A DNA stretch of 63,829 bases from the NCBI GenBank assembly GCA_021777225.1, contig JAJYDQ010000012.1:1-63829 (forward strand), read 5' to 3'. The DNA is from Deltaproteobacteria bacterium (GTDB lineage Bacteria; Desulfobacterota; Desulfomonilia; Desulfomonilales; Desulfomonilaceae). The position numbers were made by a program, and so were the translations under genes. The notes below the pieces were generated by a model. It saw nothing but the letters and a program-made list of their open reading frames with translations, was not told where the DNA came from and did no database searches. Positions 26,357 to 35,910 of this stretch are shown here, piece by piece. Position 1 is the stretch's first letter; every line of letters starts with the position of its first letter.

Positions 26357-27694
26357 TTATTTTCCGCTGTCATCTTTGAAAACGTGGCGTGGCGGTTCTA
26401 TCAAGACAGTTGTATCCGCGGGAACAGAAGATGTAAGCCAGACATTTCCACCTATGACCGACCGAGCGCCAATTATAGTTTCTCCGCCTAAGATTGTCGC
26501 CTGAGCATATATCGTGACGTCATCCTCTATAGTAGGATGTCTCTTGCGACCTCTCAAATAGTTTCCACCTTCCGACTCACGAGGGACAGATAATGCCCCC
26601 AATGTCACCCCCTGATATATTCGGACACGGTCTCCGATATTTGTGGTTTCTCCTATGACCACACCGGTTCCGTGGTCAATAAAGAATTCCTTTCCTATGG
26701 TAGCTCCGGGATTTATGTCGATCCCAGTTAAAGAATGAGCGTGTTCCGTCATTATCCTGGGCATCAGGGATATATTATTCACAAACAGTTCATGCGCCAC
26801 TCTGTAAACGAAAATTGCATACAAACCCGGATACGAAAAAACAATTTCATCCAGACTTTTTGCCGCCGGATCACCGTCATAATGGGCTTTTACATCAAGG
26901 GCTAGGGCAAGTCTTAATGCGGGTAATTTCTCCATAAACAGGATGGCTTCCTCGCGTCCCTTTTGAACGCATTTCACGCAAAGACTGTCCATTCTTCGGC
27001 ATTCATGCCTTATACTCCTGGATAGTTGAGCCGAAAGTGACTCGTACAGGTTTATCAATTCATTGCCGAGATGATATTCCAACGTTGAAGGACTTAACTC
27101 CTGTCTGCCGAAAAATCCTGGGAATAAAATGTCCTGTAACATCCCCAATATGTTTATGATCTCATCTTTTGAAGGTATCAGCGTCGCTCCGACATGGTCG
27201 ATTGTCTTGTCGTCGTTACACGACCGGACCATAGCGGAGATCACTTCACGTATCCTGTTTTCCTGGGAAGGGATCAGTTGATCCTCCTTGAATTCACAGA
27301 AATCCGGAGGATAGTCATCATGAAAATTGGAGCGGTTCATATCATTGCACCTTCCTAAACCGGAACTTGGTCTCGGTAAGAATTTATCCTCTACTTCAAT
27401 TGGGGAAACTGGTTTGTTGGGAGTCCCACGGGTACTACTTGGCAAATAATAGACTGGAGGCGCTATCGCCTCAGAACGGCAAACAGGACAACGGCTCGGA
27501 GAGGTAAGTCGATGTCGTTTCTTGAAATTGAAGCCACAGTCCAGACAACGCGCAGACTCTTGGATCACCCCGCCTGGTAATCGTAAAGATTTCTCAATAT
27601 GCGAGAGGTGGTGATATACTTCTTTCTCAGGAATGCCCAAAGCTCGGGACAAATCTCGGGCTGTAGATGGGCTTTCTTTAAGCAATTGAGCCAT
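26357..27694 (-). CDS. cysE: Serine O-acetyltransferase with N-terminal HTH and zinc-ribbon module
   Basis: Residues from about 119 match a normal EpsC/CysE-type enzyme that makes O-acetylserine for cysteine synthesis: an N-terminal helical domain, then left-handed beta-helix repeats with DHGTGVVIGETTNIGD and the acceptor loop before RHPTIEDDV. Residues 1-118 are an extra module: a winged-helix-like segment (SALD-type LSRALGIPEKEVYHHLSHIEK) and a zinc ribbon (CLDCGF...CPVCRSE), which in related bacteria occurs as a separate small regulator. No stop separates the two. A second ribosome-binding site before Met119 could also yield a normal 327-residue enzyme. The first start is uncertain; see the CTG note at 27710-27725. 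Confidence 0.85.
   Translation of the reverse strand: MAQLLKESPSTARDLSRALGIPEKEVYHHLSHIEKSLRLPGGVIQESARCLDCGFNFKKRHRLTSPSRCPVCRSEAIAPPVYYLPSSTRGTPNKPVSPIEVEDKFLPRPSSGLGRCNDMNRSNFHDDYPPDFCEFKEDQLIPSQENRIREVISAMVRSCNDDKTIDHVGATLIPSKDEIINILGMLQDILFPGFFGRQELSPSTLEYHLGNELINLYESLSAQLSRSIRHECRRMDSLCVKCVQKGREEAILFMEKLPALRLALALDVKAHYDGDPAAKSLDEIVFSYPGLYAIFVYRVAHELFVNNISLMPRIMTEHAHSLTGIDINPGATIGKEFFIDHGTGVVIGETTNIGDRVRIYQGVTLGALSVPRESEGGNYLRGRKRHPTIEDDVTIYAQATILGGETIIGARSVIGGNVWLTSSVPADTTVLIEPPRHVFKDDSGK
27350..27356 (-). promoter_or_regulatory. Internal ribosome-binding site before Met119 of the cysE fusion
   Basis: On the minus strand AGGAAGG ends nine bases before the ATG at 27340, in frame with the fusion and exactly where ordinary serine acetyltransferases begin. 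It could allow separate production of the enzyme domain. Confidence 0.5.
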
Positions 27695-27709
27695 TCGGAG
27701 CCTTATTGT

Positions 27710-27725
27710 CAGGGTGATCCTCCTT
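27710..27725 (-). promoter_or_regulatory. Ribosome-binding site implying a CTG start upstream of the cysE fusion
   Basis: On the minus strand AAGGAGG (27719-27725) lies 24 bases from ATG 27694, too far for normal initiation, but six bases from an in-frame CTG (27710-27712). Starting there would add LTIRLR and restore the usual N-terminus of the HTH module. A non-standard CTG start is therefore possible. Confidence 0.4.
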
Positions 27726-27842
27726 ATTAGGACATGCTAACCCTTTGAGCTTGACAAGCGTGCTTCATTTCATAGAGGATAACCTTTCTGGTAAGCCTAC
27801 GGCAATTTTTTTCCTGTGATTTTTACAAGGAGGGAGGCGATT

Positions 27843-28319
27843 ATGGCCCAGAGGTCTTTAAATAAGGTGCTTCTTTTGGGAAACGTTGGGAAGGACCCTG
27901 AGGTTCGCTACACGGCGTCAGGTAGAGCGGTCGCTACGTTTTCTATCGCTACTTCACAAAGATGGAAAGACCAAGAGGGAAAAGATCAAGAAAAAACTGA
28001 ATGGCATCGAATAGTGGCGTGGGGACGCCTTGGGGAAATCTGCGGGGAGTTCCTCAGCAAAGGTAAGCAAGTATACGTCGAAGGTCGCATACAGTCCAGA
28101 GAATGGGAAGACCAAGACGGTAACAAGAGACTGACAGTCGAAATAGTTGCAAATGACATCATATTGCTGGGCAATGTAGGCACGTCGAGTAGGAGCCAGG
28201 ACGAAGGAGTAAAGCGAAACGTTCCGCCGTCAGGACAAAATGCTGGGGCCTTCAAGCCCCGTCCTGATGATAGGGGAGCATATTCCCCACCACCGCCAGA
28301 TGATGACATTCCTTTTTAA
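27843..28319 (+). CDS. ssb: Single-stranded DNA-binding protein
   Basis: SSB binds single-stranded DNA in replication and repair. It has an N-terminal OB fold (NKVLLLGNVGKDPEVRYTASGRAVATFSIAT, WHRIVAWGRLGEICGEFLSKGKQVYVEGR), a glycine/proline-rich linker and the conserved acidic tip DDDIPF. ATG 27843 follows AAGGAGGGAGG; the upstream in-frame start is not needed. It has 158 residues, and the oligopeptide transporter genes follow. Confidence 0.97.
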   Translation: MAQRSLNKVLLLGNVGKDPEVRYTASGRAVATFSIATSQRWKDQEGKDQEKTEWHRIVAWGRLGEICGEFLSKGKQVYVEGRIQSREWEDQDGNKRLTVEIVANDIILLGNVGTSSRSQDEGVKRNVPPSGQNAGAFKPRPDDRGAYSPPPPDDDIPF

Positions 28320-28373
28320 GCATTTGACATTTTGATTTGTCCTAGCCTGGACTGAACAACAAGAGGCTGGATC

Positions 28374-30302
28374 ATGCCCGTTTGGTTGAGCGGTAAAAAG
28401 TTGACTGGATCAATTCCTTTCACGTTGTTTTTTCTGTTAGTCTTCTGCTTAACTTGCGCCAATGCTTTCAATGAAGCCCCTGGTTTGTCCAAAGCAGTTA
28501 ATGCGGGGATTCTCCCGTCTATAGAAAATCGTCTGCCGCCTCAACCCGTTTTAGTAACTCCTTTTGACAAGATCGGCTATTATGGAGGCGTTTGGCGTTG
28601 CGCTTATACCGGACTTTCAGATTTAGTCGGTGTCCGAAGGATACTCTACGAGCCTTTGGTCCGTTGGGACCCGCAATTTCAGGTTGTGCCCAACCTTGCA
28701 GAGAGTTGGGAAATGGACGAAACGGGGCAAACCTACACCTTCCACCTTGTCAAAGGCATAAAATGGTCCGATGGAGAACCGTTTACCGTTGATGACATAA
28801 TGTTTTATTTTGAAGACATTCTCTTCAACAAGGAACTCACAACATCGATTCCAAACTGGTTATCTCCTGACGGAAATCCTCCAACAGTCGTCAAGGTTGA
28901 CGAATATTCTTTCCGGATAGAATTCCCGAAGCCATACTCCATTTTTCTGCAGCAACTGGCTTGCCCATATGCCATGGAATTGGTCACCAAACCAAAACAT
29001 TACCTCAAAAAGTTTCACAAAAAATACGCCGACCCAACTCAACTTGAACAGCTAATTAAAAAACGGCACGCAACTTCGTGGGTCAAACTTTTTCAAGATG
29101 TTTCGGGCCTTAGACACGCCATGTTCGTAAGTTCAAAATATCCCTCGCTTTGCGCTTGGATAACCAAAACTCCTGCTCCTTCAAAGCGTTTCGTGATGGA
29201 ACGTAACCCTTACTACTGGAAGGTGGATCCGGAGGGAAACCAGCTCCCTTATATTGAAACCGTAGTCCACGAATTGGTCACGGACCCCAAGACAATAGTG
29301 CTCAAGGCTATTGCTGGTGAAATAGACATGCAGGGTCGGCATCTCGGGAGCATGCAGAACGCAGTGCTTTTGTTGGCCAGTGAAGCAAATGGTAAGTTCC
29401 GACTTGTTCCAAAGACGTTATCAGCATCGGTCGGAATTCTCCTAGCCCCCAATATCAATCATAAAGACCCAGTTATGAAAGCGATATTTTCTGACAAACG
29501 TTTTAGAATTGCCCTGTCTTACTCAGTGAATCGAAAAGAAATTAACAAAATTGTCTGTCGTGACAAGGGGATTCCAAGACAGGCGGCCCCTCTCAAAGAC
29601 TCAGAGTTCTACAGCGCCTCTTATGAAAAGGCTTACACAGATTTTGATCCTGACAAGGCTAAAGCTCTCCTGGACGAAATGGGACTAAAGATATCTAGAG
29701 ACGGTAAACGACTCCGACCTGATGGTGCTCCATTACAGATTTCGTTGGATGTTGTCGCGTCCATGTCGGGTTGGGTTGATACTGCGGAAATTGTAGCTTC
29801 CAGTTTGAAGAAAGTTGGCATTGACGCTGAAATCAAATCCGAGACAATGGAACTGTTCAGACAGCGGACCCAAAACTCAGCCCATGACATAGCCTTGTGG
29901 CCTGGAGACGGTGGCTTGGAGTGTTTGCTCGATCCGCGCTGGTATTTTCCTTACAGCTCGGAAAGTTTAAACGCTCCCTCGTTTGGTTTGTGGTTTCAAA
30001 GCAATGGATCCAGGGGTGATGCGCCTCCTCCTGAAATTAATGACCAGATGAAGACCTACGATAGTATTCTCGGAACGGTTTCCAACGAGAAACAGAGGGA
30101 ACTGTTCAAAAAAATTATTGAGTCCGATGAAAAAAATTTGTGGGTCATTGGTCTTGTCCAAGACCCCCCAGACTACTATGTTGTTTCCAAAAGAATGTTT
30201 AATGTACCCAAGAAAGATATTCAAAGCTGGATATACCCGAATCCAGGGCCTATTCACCCTGAACAGTTTTCTTATGAACCAAAAGGATTCAGGGCAAAAT
30301 GA
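28374..30302 (+). CDS. Oligopeptide-type ABC transporter substrate-binding protein
   Basis: This is a periplasmic solute-binding protein of family 5 (OppA/DppA-like), 642 residues. An N-terminal signal peptide (FTLFFLLVFCLTCANA) is followed by the family pattern YEPLVRWDPQFQVVPNLAESWEMDETGQTYTF and KWSDGEPFTVDDIMF. It is somewhat longer than typical OppA, as in members binding larger or unusual ligands. It heads a five-gene operon with two permeases and two ATPases. The ligand is unknown; peptides are likely, but nickel or sugars are possible in this family. Confidence 0.9.
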   Translation: MPVWLSGKKLTGSIPFTLFFLLVFCLTCANAFNEAPGLSKAVNAGILPSIENRLPPQPVLVTPFDKIGYYGGVWRCAYTGLSDLVGVRRILYEPLVRWDPQFQVVPNLAESWEMDETGQTYTFHLVKGIKWSDGEPFTVDDIMFYFEDILFNKELTTSIPNWLSPDGNPPTVVKVDEYSFRIEFPKPYSIFLQQLACPYAMELVTKPKHYLKKFHKKYADPTQLEQLIKKRHATSWVKLFQDVSGLRHAMFVSSKYPSLCAWITKTPAPSKRFVMERNPYYWKVDPEGNQLPYIETVVHELVTDPKTIVLKAIAGEIDMQGRHLGSMQNAVLLLASEANGKFRLVPKTLSASVGILLAPNINHKDPVMKAIFSDKRFRIALSYSVNRKEINKIVCRDKGIPRQAAPLKDSEFYSASYEKAYTDFDPDKAKALLDEMGLKISRDGKRLRPDGAPLQISLDVVASMSGWVDTAEIVASSLKKVGIDAEIKSETMELFRQRTQNSAHDIALWPGDGGLECLLDPRWYFPYSSESLNAPSFGLWFQSNGSRGDAPPPEINDQMKTYDSILGTVSNEKQRELFKKIIESDEKNLWVIGLVQDPPDYYVVSKRMFNVPKKDIQSWIYPNPGPIHPEQFSYEPKGFRAK

Positions 30303-30384
30303 TGACATAAATTGATAGAGTGGTTCGAATTTGTACAAAACCAGTCGATTTTATTTCTTCTGCCTTCAATAAAGGGAAACCATC

Positions 30385-31383
30385 GTGCTTGCATACCTAA
30401 TTCGTCGCATCATGATAATGATTCCTACCTTAATAGCTATTTCAATAATTTCTTTTACCATAATTCAGCTTCCCCCCGGTGATTTCCTGACCACTTATGT
30501 GGCTCAACTGACCGCCAGTGGTGAAACTGTAGACCAGGCTGAACTAGAATCTTTACGAACACGCTTTGGCCTGGATCAACCTATGTACATACAGTATCTA
30601 AAGTGGGCCTGGAACTTTATACATGGCGACTTTGGCCACTCATTCGAGTGGAATAAACCTGTTTCGGAATTAATTGGCGAACGTTTGGGTCTAACGGTTG
30701 TGATTTCAGTAAGCACGCTGCTTTTTACATGGGCCGTTTCTATTCCAATCGGGATTTATTCGGCGGTGCGTCAATACTCATGGCTCGATTATATCCTTAC
30801 TGTCTTGGGTTTTATCGGCCTGGCTACCCCCAATTTTCTACTGGCCCTAGTCCTCCTTTGGGTGTCTTACGCATACTTCGGTTTAAGTATTGGCGGGCTG
30901 TTTTCTCCTCACTTTGCCGATGCTCCATGGAGTTTGGCGAAAGTAGTCGATCTGTTGGAACATGTTTGGATTCCGGTAATTATTGTGGGACTGGCGCACA
31001 CGGCAAAATTCATAAGAATCATCAGAGGCAATTTGTTGGATGAATTGCGTAAGCCTTATGTAGTTACGGCGCGCGCCAAAGGGCTCTCTGAAACCCGCCT
31101 GATTTTGAAATACCCGGTCAGAGTGGCGATTAACCCCTTGGTTAGCACTATAGGCTGGACACTGCCCGAACTGATTTCTGGAATTGCGATTACCGCTGTG
31201 GTCTTGAATTTGCCCACCACAGGTCCGTTGCTCCTATGCGCGTTAATGAGTCAGGACATGCAGTTAGCCGGAACGTTCATAATGTTTTTAAGCTGCCTTA
31301 CGGTAGTAGGAACATTGATTTCGGACATACTGTTGGCATGGGTGGACCCTCGAATAAGGTTTGGCGCACGCGAGGGCCTATGA
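30385..31383 (+). CDS. Oligopeptide-type ABC transporter permease 1 (OppB/DppB family)
   Basis: This inner-membrane permease has 332 residues and six hydrophobic segments. It begins MLAYLIRRIMIMIPTLIAISII, typical of DppB, and has the EAA loop near VTARAKGLSETRLILKYPVR. The start is GTG 30385 after AAAGGGAAA. It pairs with the next permease, which it overlaps by four bases. Confidence 0.95.
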   Translation: MLAYLIRRIMIMIPTLIAISIISFTIIQLPPGDFLTTYVAQLTASGETVDQAELESLRTRFGLDQPMYIQYLKWAWNFIHGDFGHSFEWNKPVSELIGERLGLTVVISVSTLLFTWAVSIPIGIYSAVRQYSWLDYILTVLGFIGLATPNFLLALVLLWVSYAYFGLSIGGLFSPHFADAPWSLAKVVDLLEHVWIPVIIVGLAHTAKFIRIIRGNLLDELRKPYVVTARAKGLSETRLILKYPVRVAINPLVSTIGWTLPELISGIAITAVVLNLPTTGPLLLCALMSQDMQLAGTFIMFLSCLTVVGTLISDILLAWVDPRIRFGAREGL

Positions 31384-32492
31384 AAGCAGATCACGCGAGC
31401 CAGAAGCAACTCAAATATCTCAACGCATCTACCCGGCGTCTAATTTGGTGGCGATACCGCAAACACACTCTTGCGATGATAGGTCTGGTTTCAATCTGCG
31501 GAATGTATTTCACAGCACTGTTTTGTGAGTTTTTAGCGCCCTATAACAAGGACACGATACATCTTGACGCAATTTACTCCCCGATTAGCAAGATTTATCT
31601 ATTCGACAAAGACAACAATCTTTGTTGGCCCTTTGTGAAGGAATGCCGGCTTAAACTGGATCTGGAACACTATAAGGCTACCGTAATTGAGGTACCCGGA
31701 ACACGTTTTCCAATAAAATTCTTTGTTAAAGGTGACCCTTATCATTTCTGGGGAGAATGGCTGTGGGACAGGCATCTGTTCGGAGTTGAAAAACCCGGAA
31801 CACTTTTCCTGTTTGGAGCCGACCGTATGGGTCGTGATGTTTTTTCACGATGTCTTTACGGGACCCGGATATCATTGTCCATAGGAATGATAGGCGTGTT
31901 GATGAGTCTTTTGTTGGGGGTGACACTTGGAGGTGTTTCAGGATATTTCGGCGGATGGTCTGATGGGATAATTCAAAGGGTTATCGAAACGATCCGCTGC
32001 TTTCCAAGTATACCTCTCTGGATGGGCCTTTCCGCTGCCATGCCACCTCACTGGCCCGCATTGAAAGTTTATTTCGCCATCACAATTATACTATCGCTCG
32101 TGGGTTGGACGGACTTGGCCAGAATGGTTCGCGGGAAGCTCATGTCGCTACGGGAAGAAGAATTTGTCCTAGCCGCGAAATTCATTGGGGCTTCGGACGC
32201 CCGTATAATATTCAAACATCTTCTTCCATCTTTTATGAGCCATATTATCGTTTCCGTTACACTGGCCATACCTGGAATGATACTTGCCGAAACGGCGCTA
32301 TCGTTCCTTGGTATCGGACTGCGACCGCCCATAACGAGTCTGGGGGTCCTTTTAAAGGAGGCCCAGAACGTTACCACAGTCGCACTTTATCCGTGGCTTC
32401 TTCTCCCAGTCTTTTTTGTAATAATTATTGTGCTGTCGTTCAATTTCGTCGGCGATGGTCTGCGTGACGCTGTCGATCCGTATTCCAGGTGA
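31380..32492 (+). CDS. Oligopeptide-type ABC transporter permease 2 (OppC/DppC family)
   Basis: This is the second permease subunit. After an N-terminal helix (LAMIGLVSICGMYFTALF) there is a periplasmic segment of about 100 residues, longer than in DppC, then five helices with the EAA loop VLAAKFIGASDARIIFKHLLPS. ATG 31380 overlaps the previous stop (ATGA); upstream in-frame codons inside the other permease are rejected. Length is 370 residues. Confidence 0.94.
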   Translation: MKADHASQKQLKYLNASTRRLIWWRYRKHTLAMIGLVSICGMYFTALFCEFLAPYNKDTIHLDAIYSPISKIYLFDKDNNLCWPFVKECRLKLDLEHYKATVIEVPGTRFPIKFFVKGDPYHFWGEWLWDRHLFGVEKPGTLFLFGADRMGRDVFSRCLYGTRISLSIGMIGVLMSLLLGVTLGGVSGYFGGWSDGIIQRVIETIRCFPSIPLWMGLSAAMPPHWPALKVYFAITIILSLVGWTDLARMVRGKLMSLREEEFVLAAKFIGASDARIIFKHLLPSFMSHIIVSVTLAIPGMILAETALSFLGIGLRPPITSLGVLLKEAQNVTTVALYPWLLLPVFFVIIIVLSFNFVGDGLRDAVDPYSR

Positions 32493-32499
32493 TTTTTTA

Positions 32500-33519
32500 A
32501 TGAGACCTATTCTAGAAGTAGAAAACTTGAAGGTTCATTTTTACCTTGAAGAGGGCGTTTCTCGTGCTGTTGACGGGGTAAGTTTTTCAGTGCAGCCTGG
32601 AAAGACCCTCGGCATAGTTGGTGAGTCGGGTAGTGGGAAAAGCGTCATAGGGCTTTCAATTTTGAGGATTGTCCCGTCTCCCGGTCGCATAGTGAACGGC
32701 AAGATCTGGCTGGACATGGAAGTGAAGGAGCAAAACGAGGCCCACAATCGTCTCGATCTGGTAACGCTCAAACCAAAAAGCTCAGCGGCACGAGGCATAC
32801 GTGGTAAAGACATTTCCATGATTTTTCAGGAGCCAATGAATTCATTCAGCCCGGTTCATACAATTGGGTCTCAGATTATAGAGGCTCTTAAAATTCATGC
32901 CGATGTTTCAAGTCATGAAGCATACAAACGATCTGTAGAAATGTTGAAAAGGGTAGGGATCCCCCAACCGGAAAAAAGAATTGGCTCATATCCTCATCAG
33001 TTGTCCGGTGGTATGCGACAGCGCGCCATGATTGCAATGGCGTTAATTTGCAATCCTCGCATCCTCATAGCGGATGAGCCGACGACAGCCCTGGATGTGA
33101 CTATACAGGCCCAGATATTGGCCCTGCTAAAAGATTTGCAGGAAGAATTCGGCATGGCCATTTTGTTTATTTCACACAACCTTGGAATAATATCCGATAT
33201 AAGTGACGATGTGCTGGTTGTCTATTTTGGCAGGGTAATGGAGCAAGCGCCTGTTGATGTCATTTTTAGAAACCCAGTCCACCCCTACACAAGGGCGTTG
33301 CTCAGGTCAGTGCCGGGGATCGATACTCCGGTTGGGACCGAATTGGCGACTATTGAGGGGACACTTCCCGACCCGTTGACCGATATTTCAGGTTGTCCTT
33401 TTTGGGGGCGATGCGGTGAATGTGGAGGAGCGTCCTTGTGTCGCGACAATCCATATGAATTGAATCAAATCGAAGATAGACATTATGTGGCATGCCCAAG
33501 AGTCTGTGTAACCATGTGA
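32500..33519 (+). CDS. Oligopeptide-type ABC transporter ATPase 1 (OppD/DppD family)
   Basis: This ATPase (339 residues) has Walker A GESGSGKSV, signature LSGGMRQRAMIAMAL, Walker B ILIADEPTTALDV and the C-terminal oligopeptide-transporter extension with cysteines (CPFWGRCGECGGASLC), which in relatives can hold an iron-sulfur cluster. ATG 32500 lies eight bases after the previous stop behind AGGTGA. It works with the ATPase encoded next. Confidence 0.95.
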   Translation: MRPILEVENLKVHFYLEEGVSRAVDGVSFSVQPGKTLGIVGESGSGKSVIGLSILRIVPSPGRIVNGKIWLDMEVKEQNEAHNRLDLVTLKPKSSAARGIRGKDISMIFQEPMNSFSPVHTIGSQIIEALKIHADVSSHEAYKRSVEMLKRVGIPQPEKRIGSYPHQLSGGMRQRAMIAMALICNPRILIADEPTTALDVTIQAQILALLKDLQEEFGMAILFISHNLGIISDISDDVLVVYFGRVMEQAPVDVIFRNPVHPYTRALLRSVPGIDTPVGTELATIEGTLPDPLTDISGCPFWGRCGECGGASLCRDNPYELNQIEDRHYVACPRVCVTM

Positions 33520-33528
33520 GGTGACTTT

Positions 33529-34563
33529 TTGTCCGAAGCAGGACCTTTGCTCGAGATTAAAGACCTGAAACAGCATTTTCCTATCCATAGGGGTGTATTC
33601 CGAAAAGTTGTCGGACACGTCAAAGCGGTAGATGGAATAAGTTTCAAAATTGACCCCGGAGAGACACTGGGTCTGGCCGGAGAATCTGGGTGCGGAAAAA
33701 CAACCGTTGGACGCTTGATAATGGGAGCGTATCGTTCAACAGCAGGAGAAATCTGGTTTCAGCCTCCTGACGGTTCCGACAGGGTCAATCTTGCGGCTTT
33801 GACCTCAGCGGAAATGAAACCTTACCGTCGCTACGTACAGATGGTTTTTCAGGACCCCTTTGCTTCGCTGAACCCGAGAATGACTGTTCGTGAAATCCTG
33901 GCTGAACCGCTTGTTGTAAACAAAATTGCCAGAGGAACAGAGCTTGAAGGTCGTGTGCGTGAACTTATTGAGATGGTAGGGTTAAAAGTCCAGTATCTGA
34001 AAAGATATCCACATGCTTTCTCTGGCGGACAAAGGCAGAGGATAAGCTTGGCCAGGGCCCTGGCTCTGTATCCGCGTTTACTGGTAGCCGATGAGCCCAC
34101 ATCAGCCCTTGATGTCTCGGTTCAGGCCCAGATTGTAAATCTTGCTATGGAAATTCAGCATAAAATGGGGATCGCCTATCTGTTCATATCGCATGACCTC
34201 GGGTTGATTAGACATATTAGTAAGAAGATACTCCTGATGTATGTTGGCAGAGTTGTAGAATACGCCCCTGCAGATATTCTGTTTAAACGCCCCAGACACC
34301 CGTACACTGAAGCTCTTATGTCAAATGTTCCAACTACTCGTCCGGAATTAGTTGGTCGCAAGATAATACTGAAAGGAGATCCCGCCGATCCCATCAATCC
34401 TCCTCCAGGATGCGCATTTCACCCGCGATGTATCTATTCAAAGGAGGTTTGCTCGTCGGAAAATCCCGAACTTCGAGAGATTAGTCCCACCCACTTTGTC
34501 GCGTGTCATTTTGCTGAATCTCTTGATCTGCGGGGTTGCGATGCGCTGGGTTGTGTGATCTAA
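33529..34563 (+). CDS. Oligopeptide-type ABC transporter ATPase 2 (OppF/DppF family)
   Basis: The second ATPase (344 residues) shows Walker A GESGCGKTT, signature FSGGQRQRISLARAL, Walker B LLVADEPTSALDV and the C-terminal extension with HPRCIYSKEVC. The start is TTG 33529, four bases after a GAGGTGA site. It is the last gene of the transporter operon; no clear terminator follows. Confidence 0.95.
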   Translation: MSEAGPLLEIKDLKQHFPIHRGVFRKVVGHVKAVDGISFKIDPGETLGLAGESGCGKTTVGRLIMGAYRSTAGEIWFQPPDGSDRVNLAALTSAEMKPYRRYVQMVFQDPFASLNPRMTVREILAEPLVVNKIARGTELEGRVRELIEMVGLKVQYLKRYPHAFSGGQRQRISLARALALYPRLLVADEPTSALDVSVQAQIVNLAMEIQHKMGIAYLFISHDLGLIRHISKKILLMYVGRVVEYAPADILFKRPRHPYTEALMSNVPTTRPELVGRKIILKGDPADPINPPPGCAFHPRCIYSKEVCSSENPELREISPTHFVACHFAESLDLRGCDALGCVI

Positions 34564-34661
34564 TCAAAAATACAGCTATAAGAATGTTGAGGACATTGTC
34601 GGTTGACTACGATATGATTCCACATCTTTGAGCGCCATCTGAATAGGACTCTATTGAAACA

Positions 34662-35897
34662 ATGAACCATCATATCAAACGAATCCTCGTTTATACTCAT
34701 AATTCAATAGGGGTAGGACATGCGTTCAGGACTTCAGCCGTTATAACCGGGATAAGGAAATGGCGACCGGATATTGATTTCCTCGTTGTGTCAGGAACCT
34801 CCGTACCCCAGGTCTTTTTCAGGGAGGGAGTTGAGGTAATCAAATTACCATCAGTAAAGCTAGATATCGATTCGAAAAACAATCCCTTACGCTCGCGCTA
34901 CCTTTCCGGATTTGAGCTGGAAAATATCTTTGACTTTCGTCAACGCCTGATTCTCGCCAGTTTTGATTTTCTGCAGCCGGACGCGCTTATAATTGAACAC
35001 AATATGACTGGCCAGATGAGTGAACTGATTCCGTTACTCATGAAGAAATGGATGAGGAAAGGTGGACCCGTTGATTTTGCTGTTGTCCACATATGTCGGG
35101 GCATAATGAAATGGATCCCTTTGCTCACAATACCCTATCAGAACCCTCGACACCGTTCTGAATCAATCAATATAGGTTCACTATATGACTTCATGTATGT
35201 GCTTGAAGACAGGGATGTTATTGATATTAACAAAGAATTTTTGGGGAACGACCCTGAGCTTGAGAAGAAGATCCATTATCTTGGCAAGATAACCAACAGA
35301 ACACTTGATGAACTTCCTAACAGAAACCAGGCGCTGGAACGATGCGGACTCCCGGACAGGCCGCTGATAGTTGTGTCTCTTGGTCGTAATAGTAGGGTGC
35401 TCGATCTCTCCCTGCGAATTTTGGATTTCATAAACAGGTATGAGTTGCAATCCGGATATCAGATTGTAATGGTCCTTGATACTTATCTTGACACAAAGTC
35501 CAGCGAGACGTTGACGTCGCATCCTTCAGGAAAAGGAGTACGTTTTTTAAGCTTTACCATGGACCTCGTTGATCTGTTCAATCATGCTGATCTGGTTATA
35601 TCCCGTGCAGGGTACAACACCATGAATGAAATTCTTTTAACCGGCGTGAGGGCAATAATTATTCCGGAGAGCCACGGATCCGGTGAACAGGAACAGCGGG
35701 CCCGAAGCAGTCAAGCCCAAAACATGGTTGTTCTAAACGAAGAAGAGGCCCTAAATACCGACTTCGGCGCCAAGATAATCAAATTTCTTGAAACAGGGTC
35801 TAGGGCTCCATCCCGAAACTTTAACAAGTACGCTACCGGTAAGCGTATCATTGAAGATCTCGAGAATTGGAGACCAATCCCCCGTGAATCATGTTGA
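34662..35897 (+). CDS. Predicted glycosyltransferase of the MurG/GT28-like superfamily
   Basis: This 411-residue protein has a GT-B type layout. The N-terminal half has VYTHNSIGVGHAFRTSAVI and the C-terminal half has the nucleotide-sugar motif DLVISRAGYNTMNEIL, then a Pro/Glu-rich loop IIPESHGSGEQEQRA. It resembles the COG4671 group of predicted glycosyltransferases. The substrate is unknown. It stands alone between the transporter operon and a leftward dehydrogenase gene. Confidence 0.8.
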   Translation: MNHHIKRILVYTHNSIGVGHAFRTSAVITGIRKWRPDIDFLVVSGTSVPQVFFREGVEVIKLPSVKLDIDSKNNPLRSRYLSGFELENIFDFRQRLILASFDFLQPDALIIEHNMTGQMSELIPLLMKKWMRKGGPVDFAVVHICRGIMKWIPLLTIPYQNPRHRSESINIGSLYDFMYVLEDRDVIDINKEFLGNDPELEKKIHYLGKITNRTLDELPNRNQALERCGLPDRPLIVVSLGRNSRVLDLSLRILDFINRYELQSGYQIVMVLDTYLDTKSSETLTSHPSGKGVRFLSFTMDLVDLFNHADLVISRAGYNTMNEILLTGVRAIIIPESHGSGEQEQRARSSQAQNMVVLNEEEALNTDFGAKIIKFLETGSRAPSRNFNKYATGKRIIEDLENWRPIPRESC

Positions 35898-35910
35898 ACC
35901 CGACCCATAG

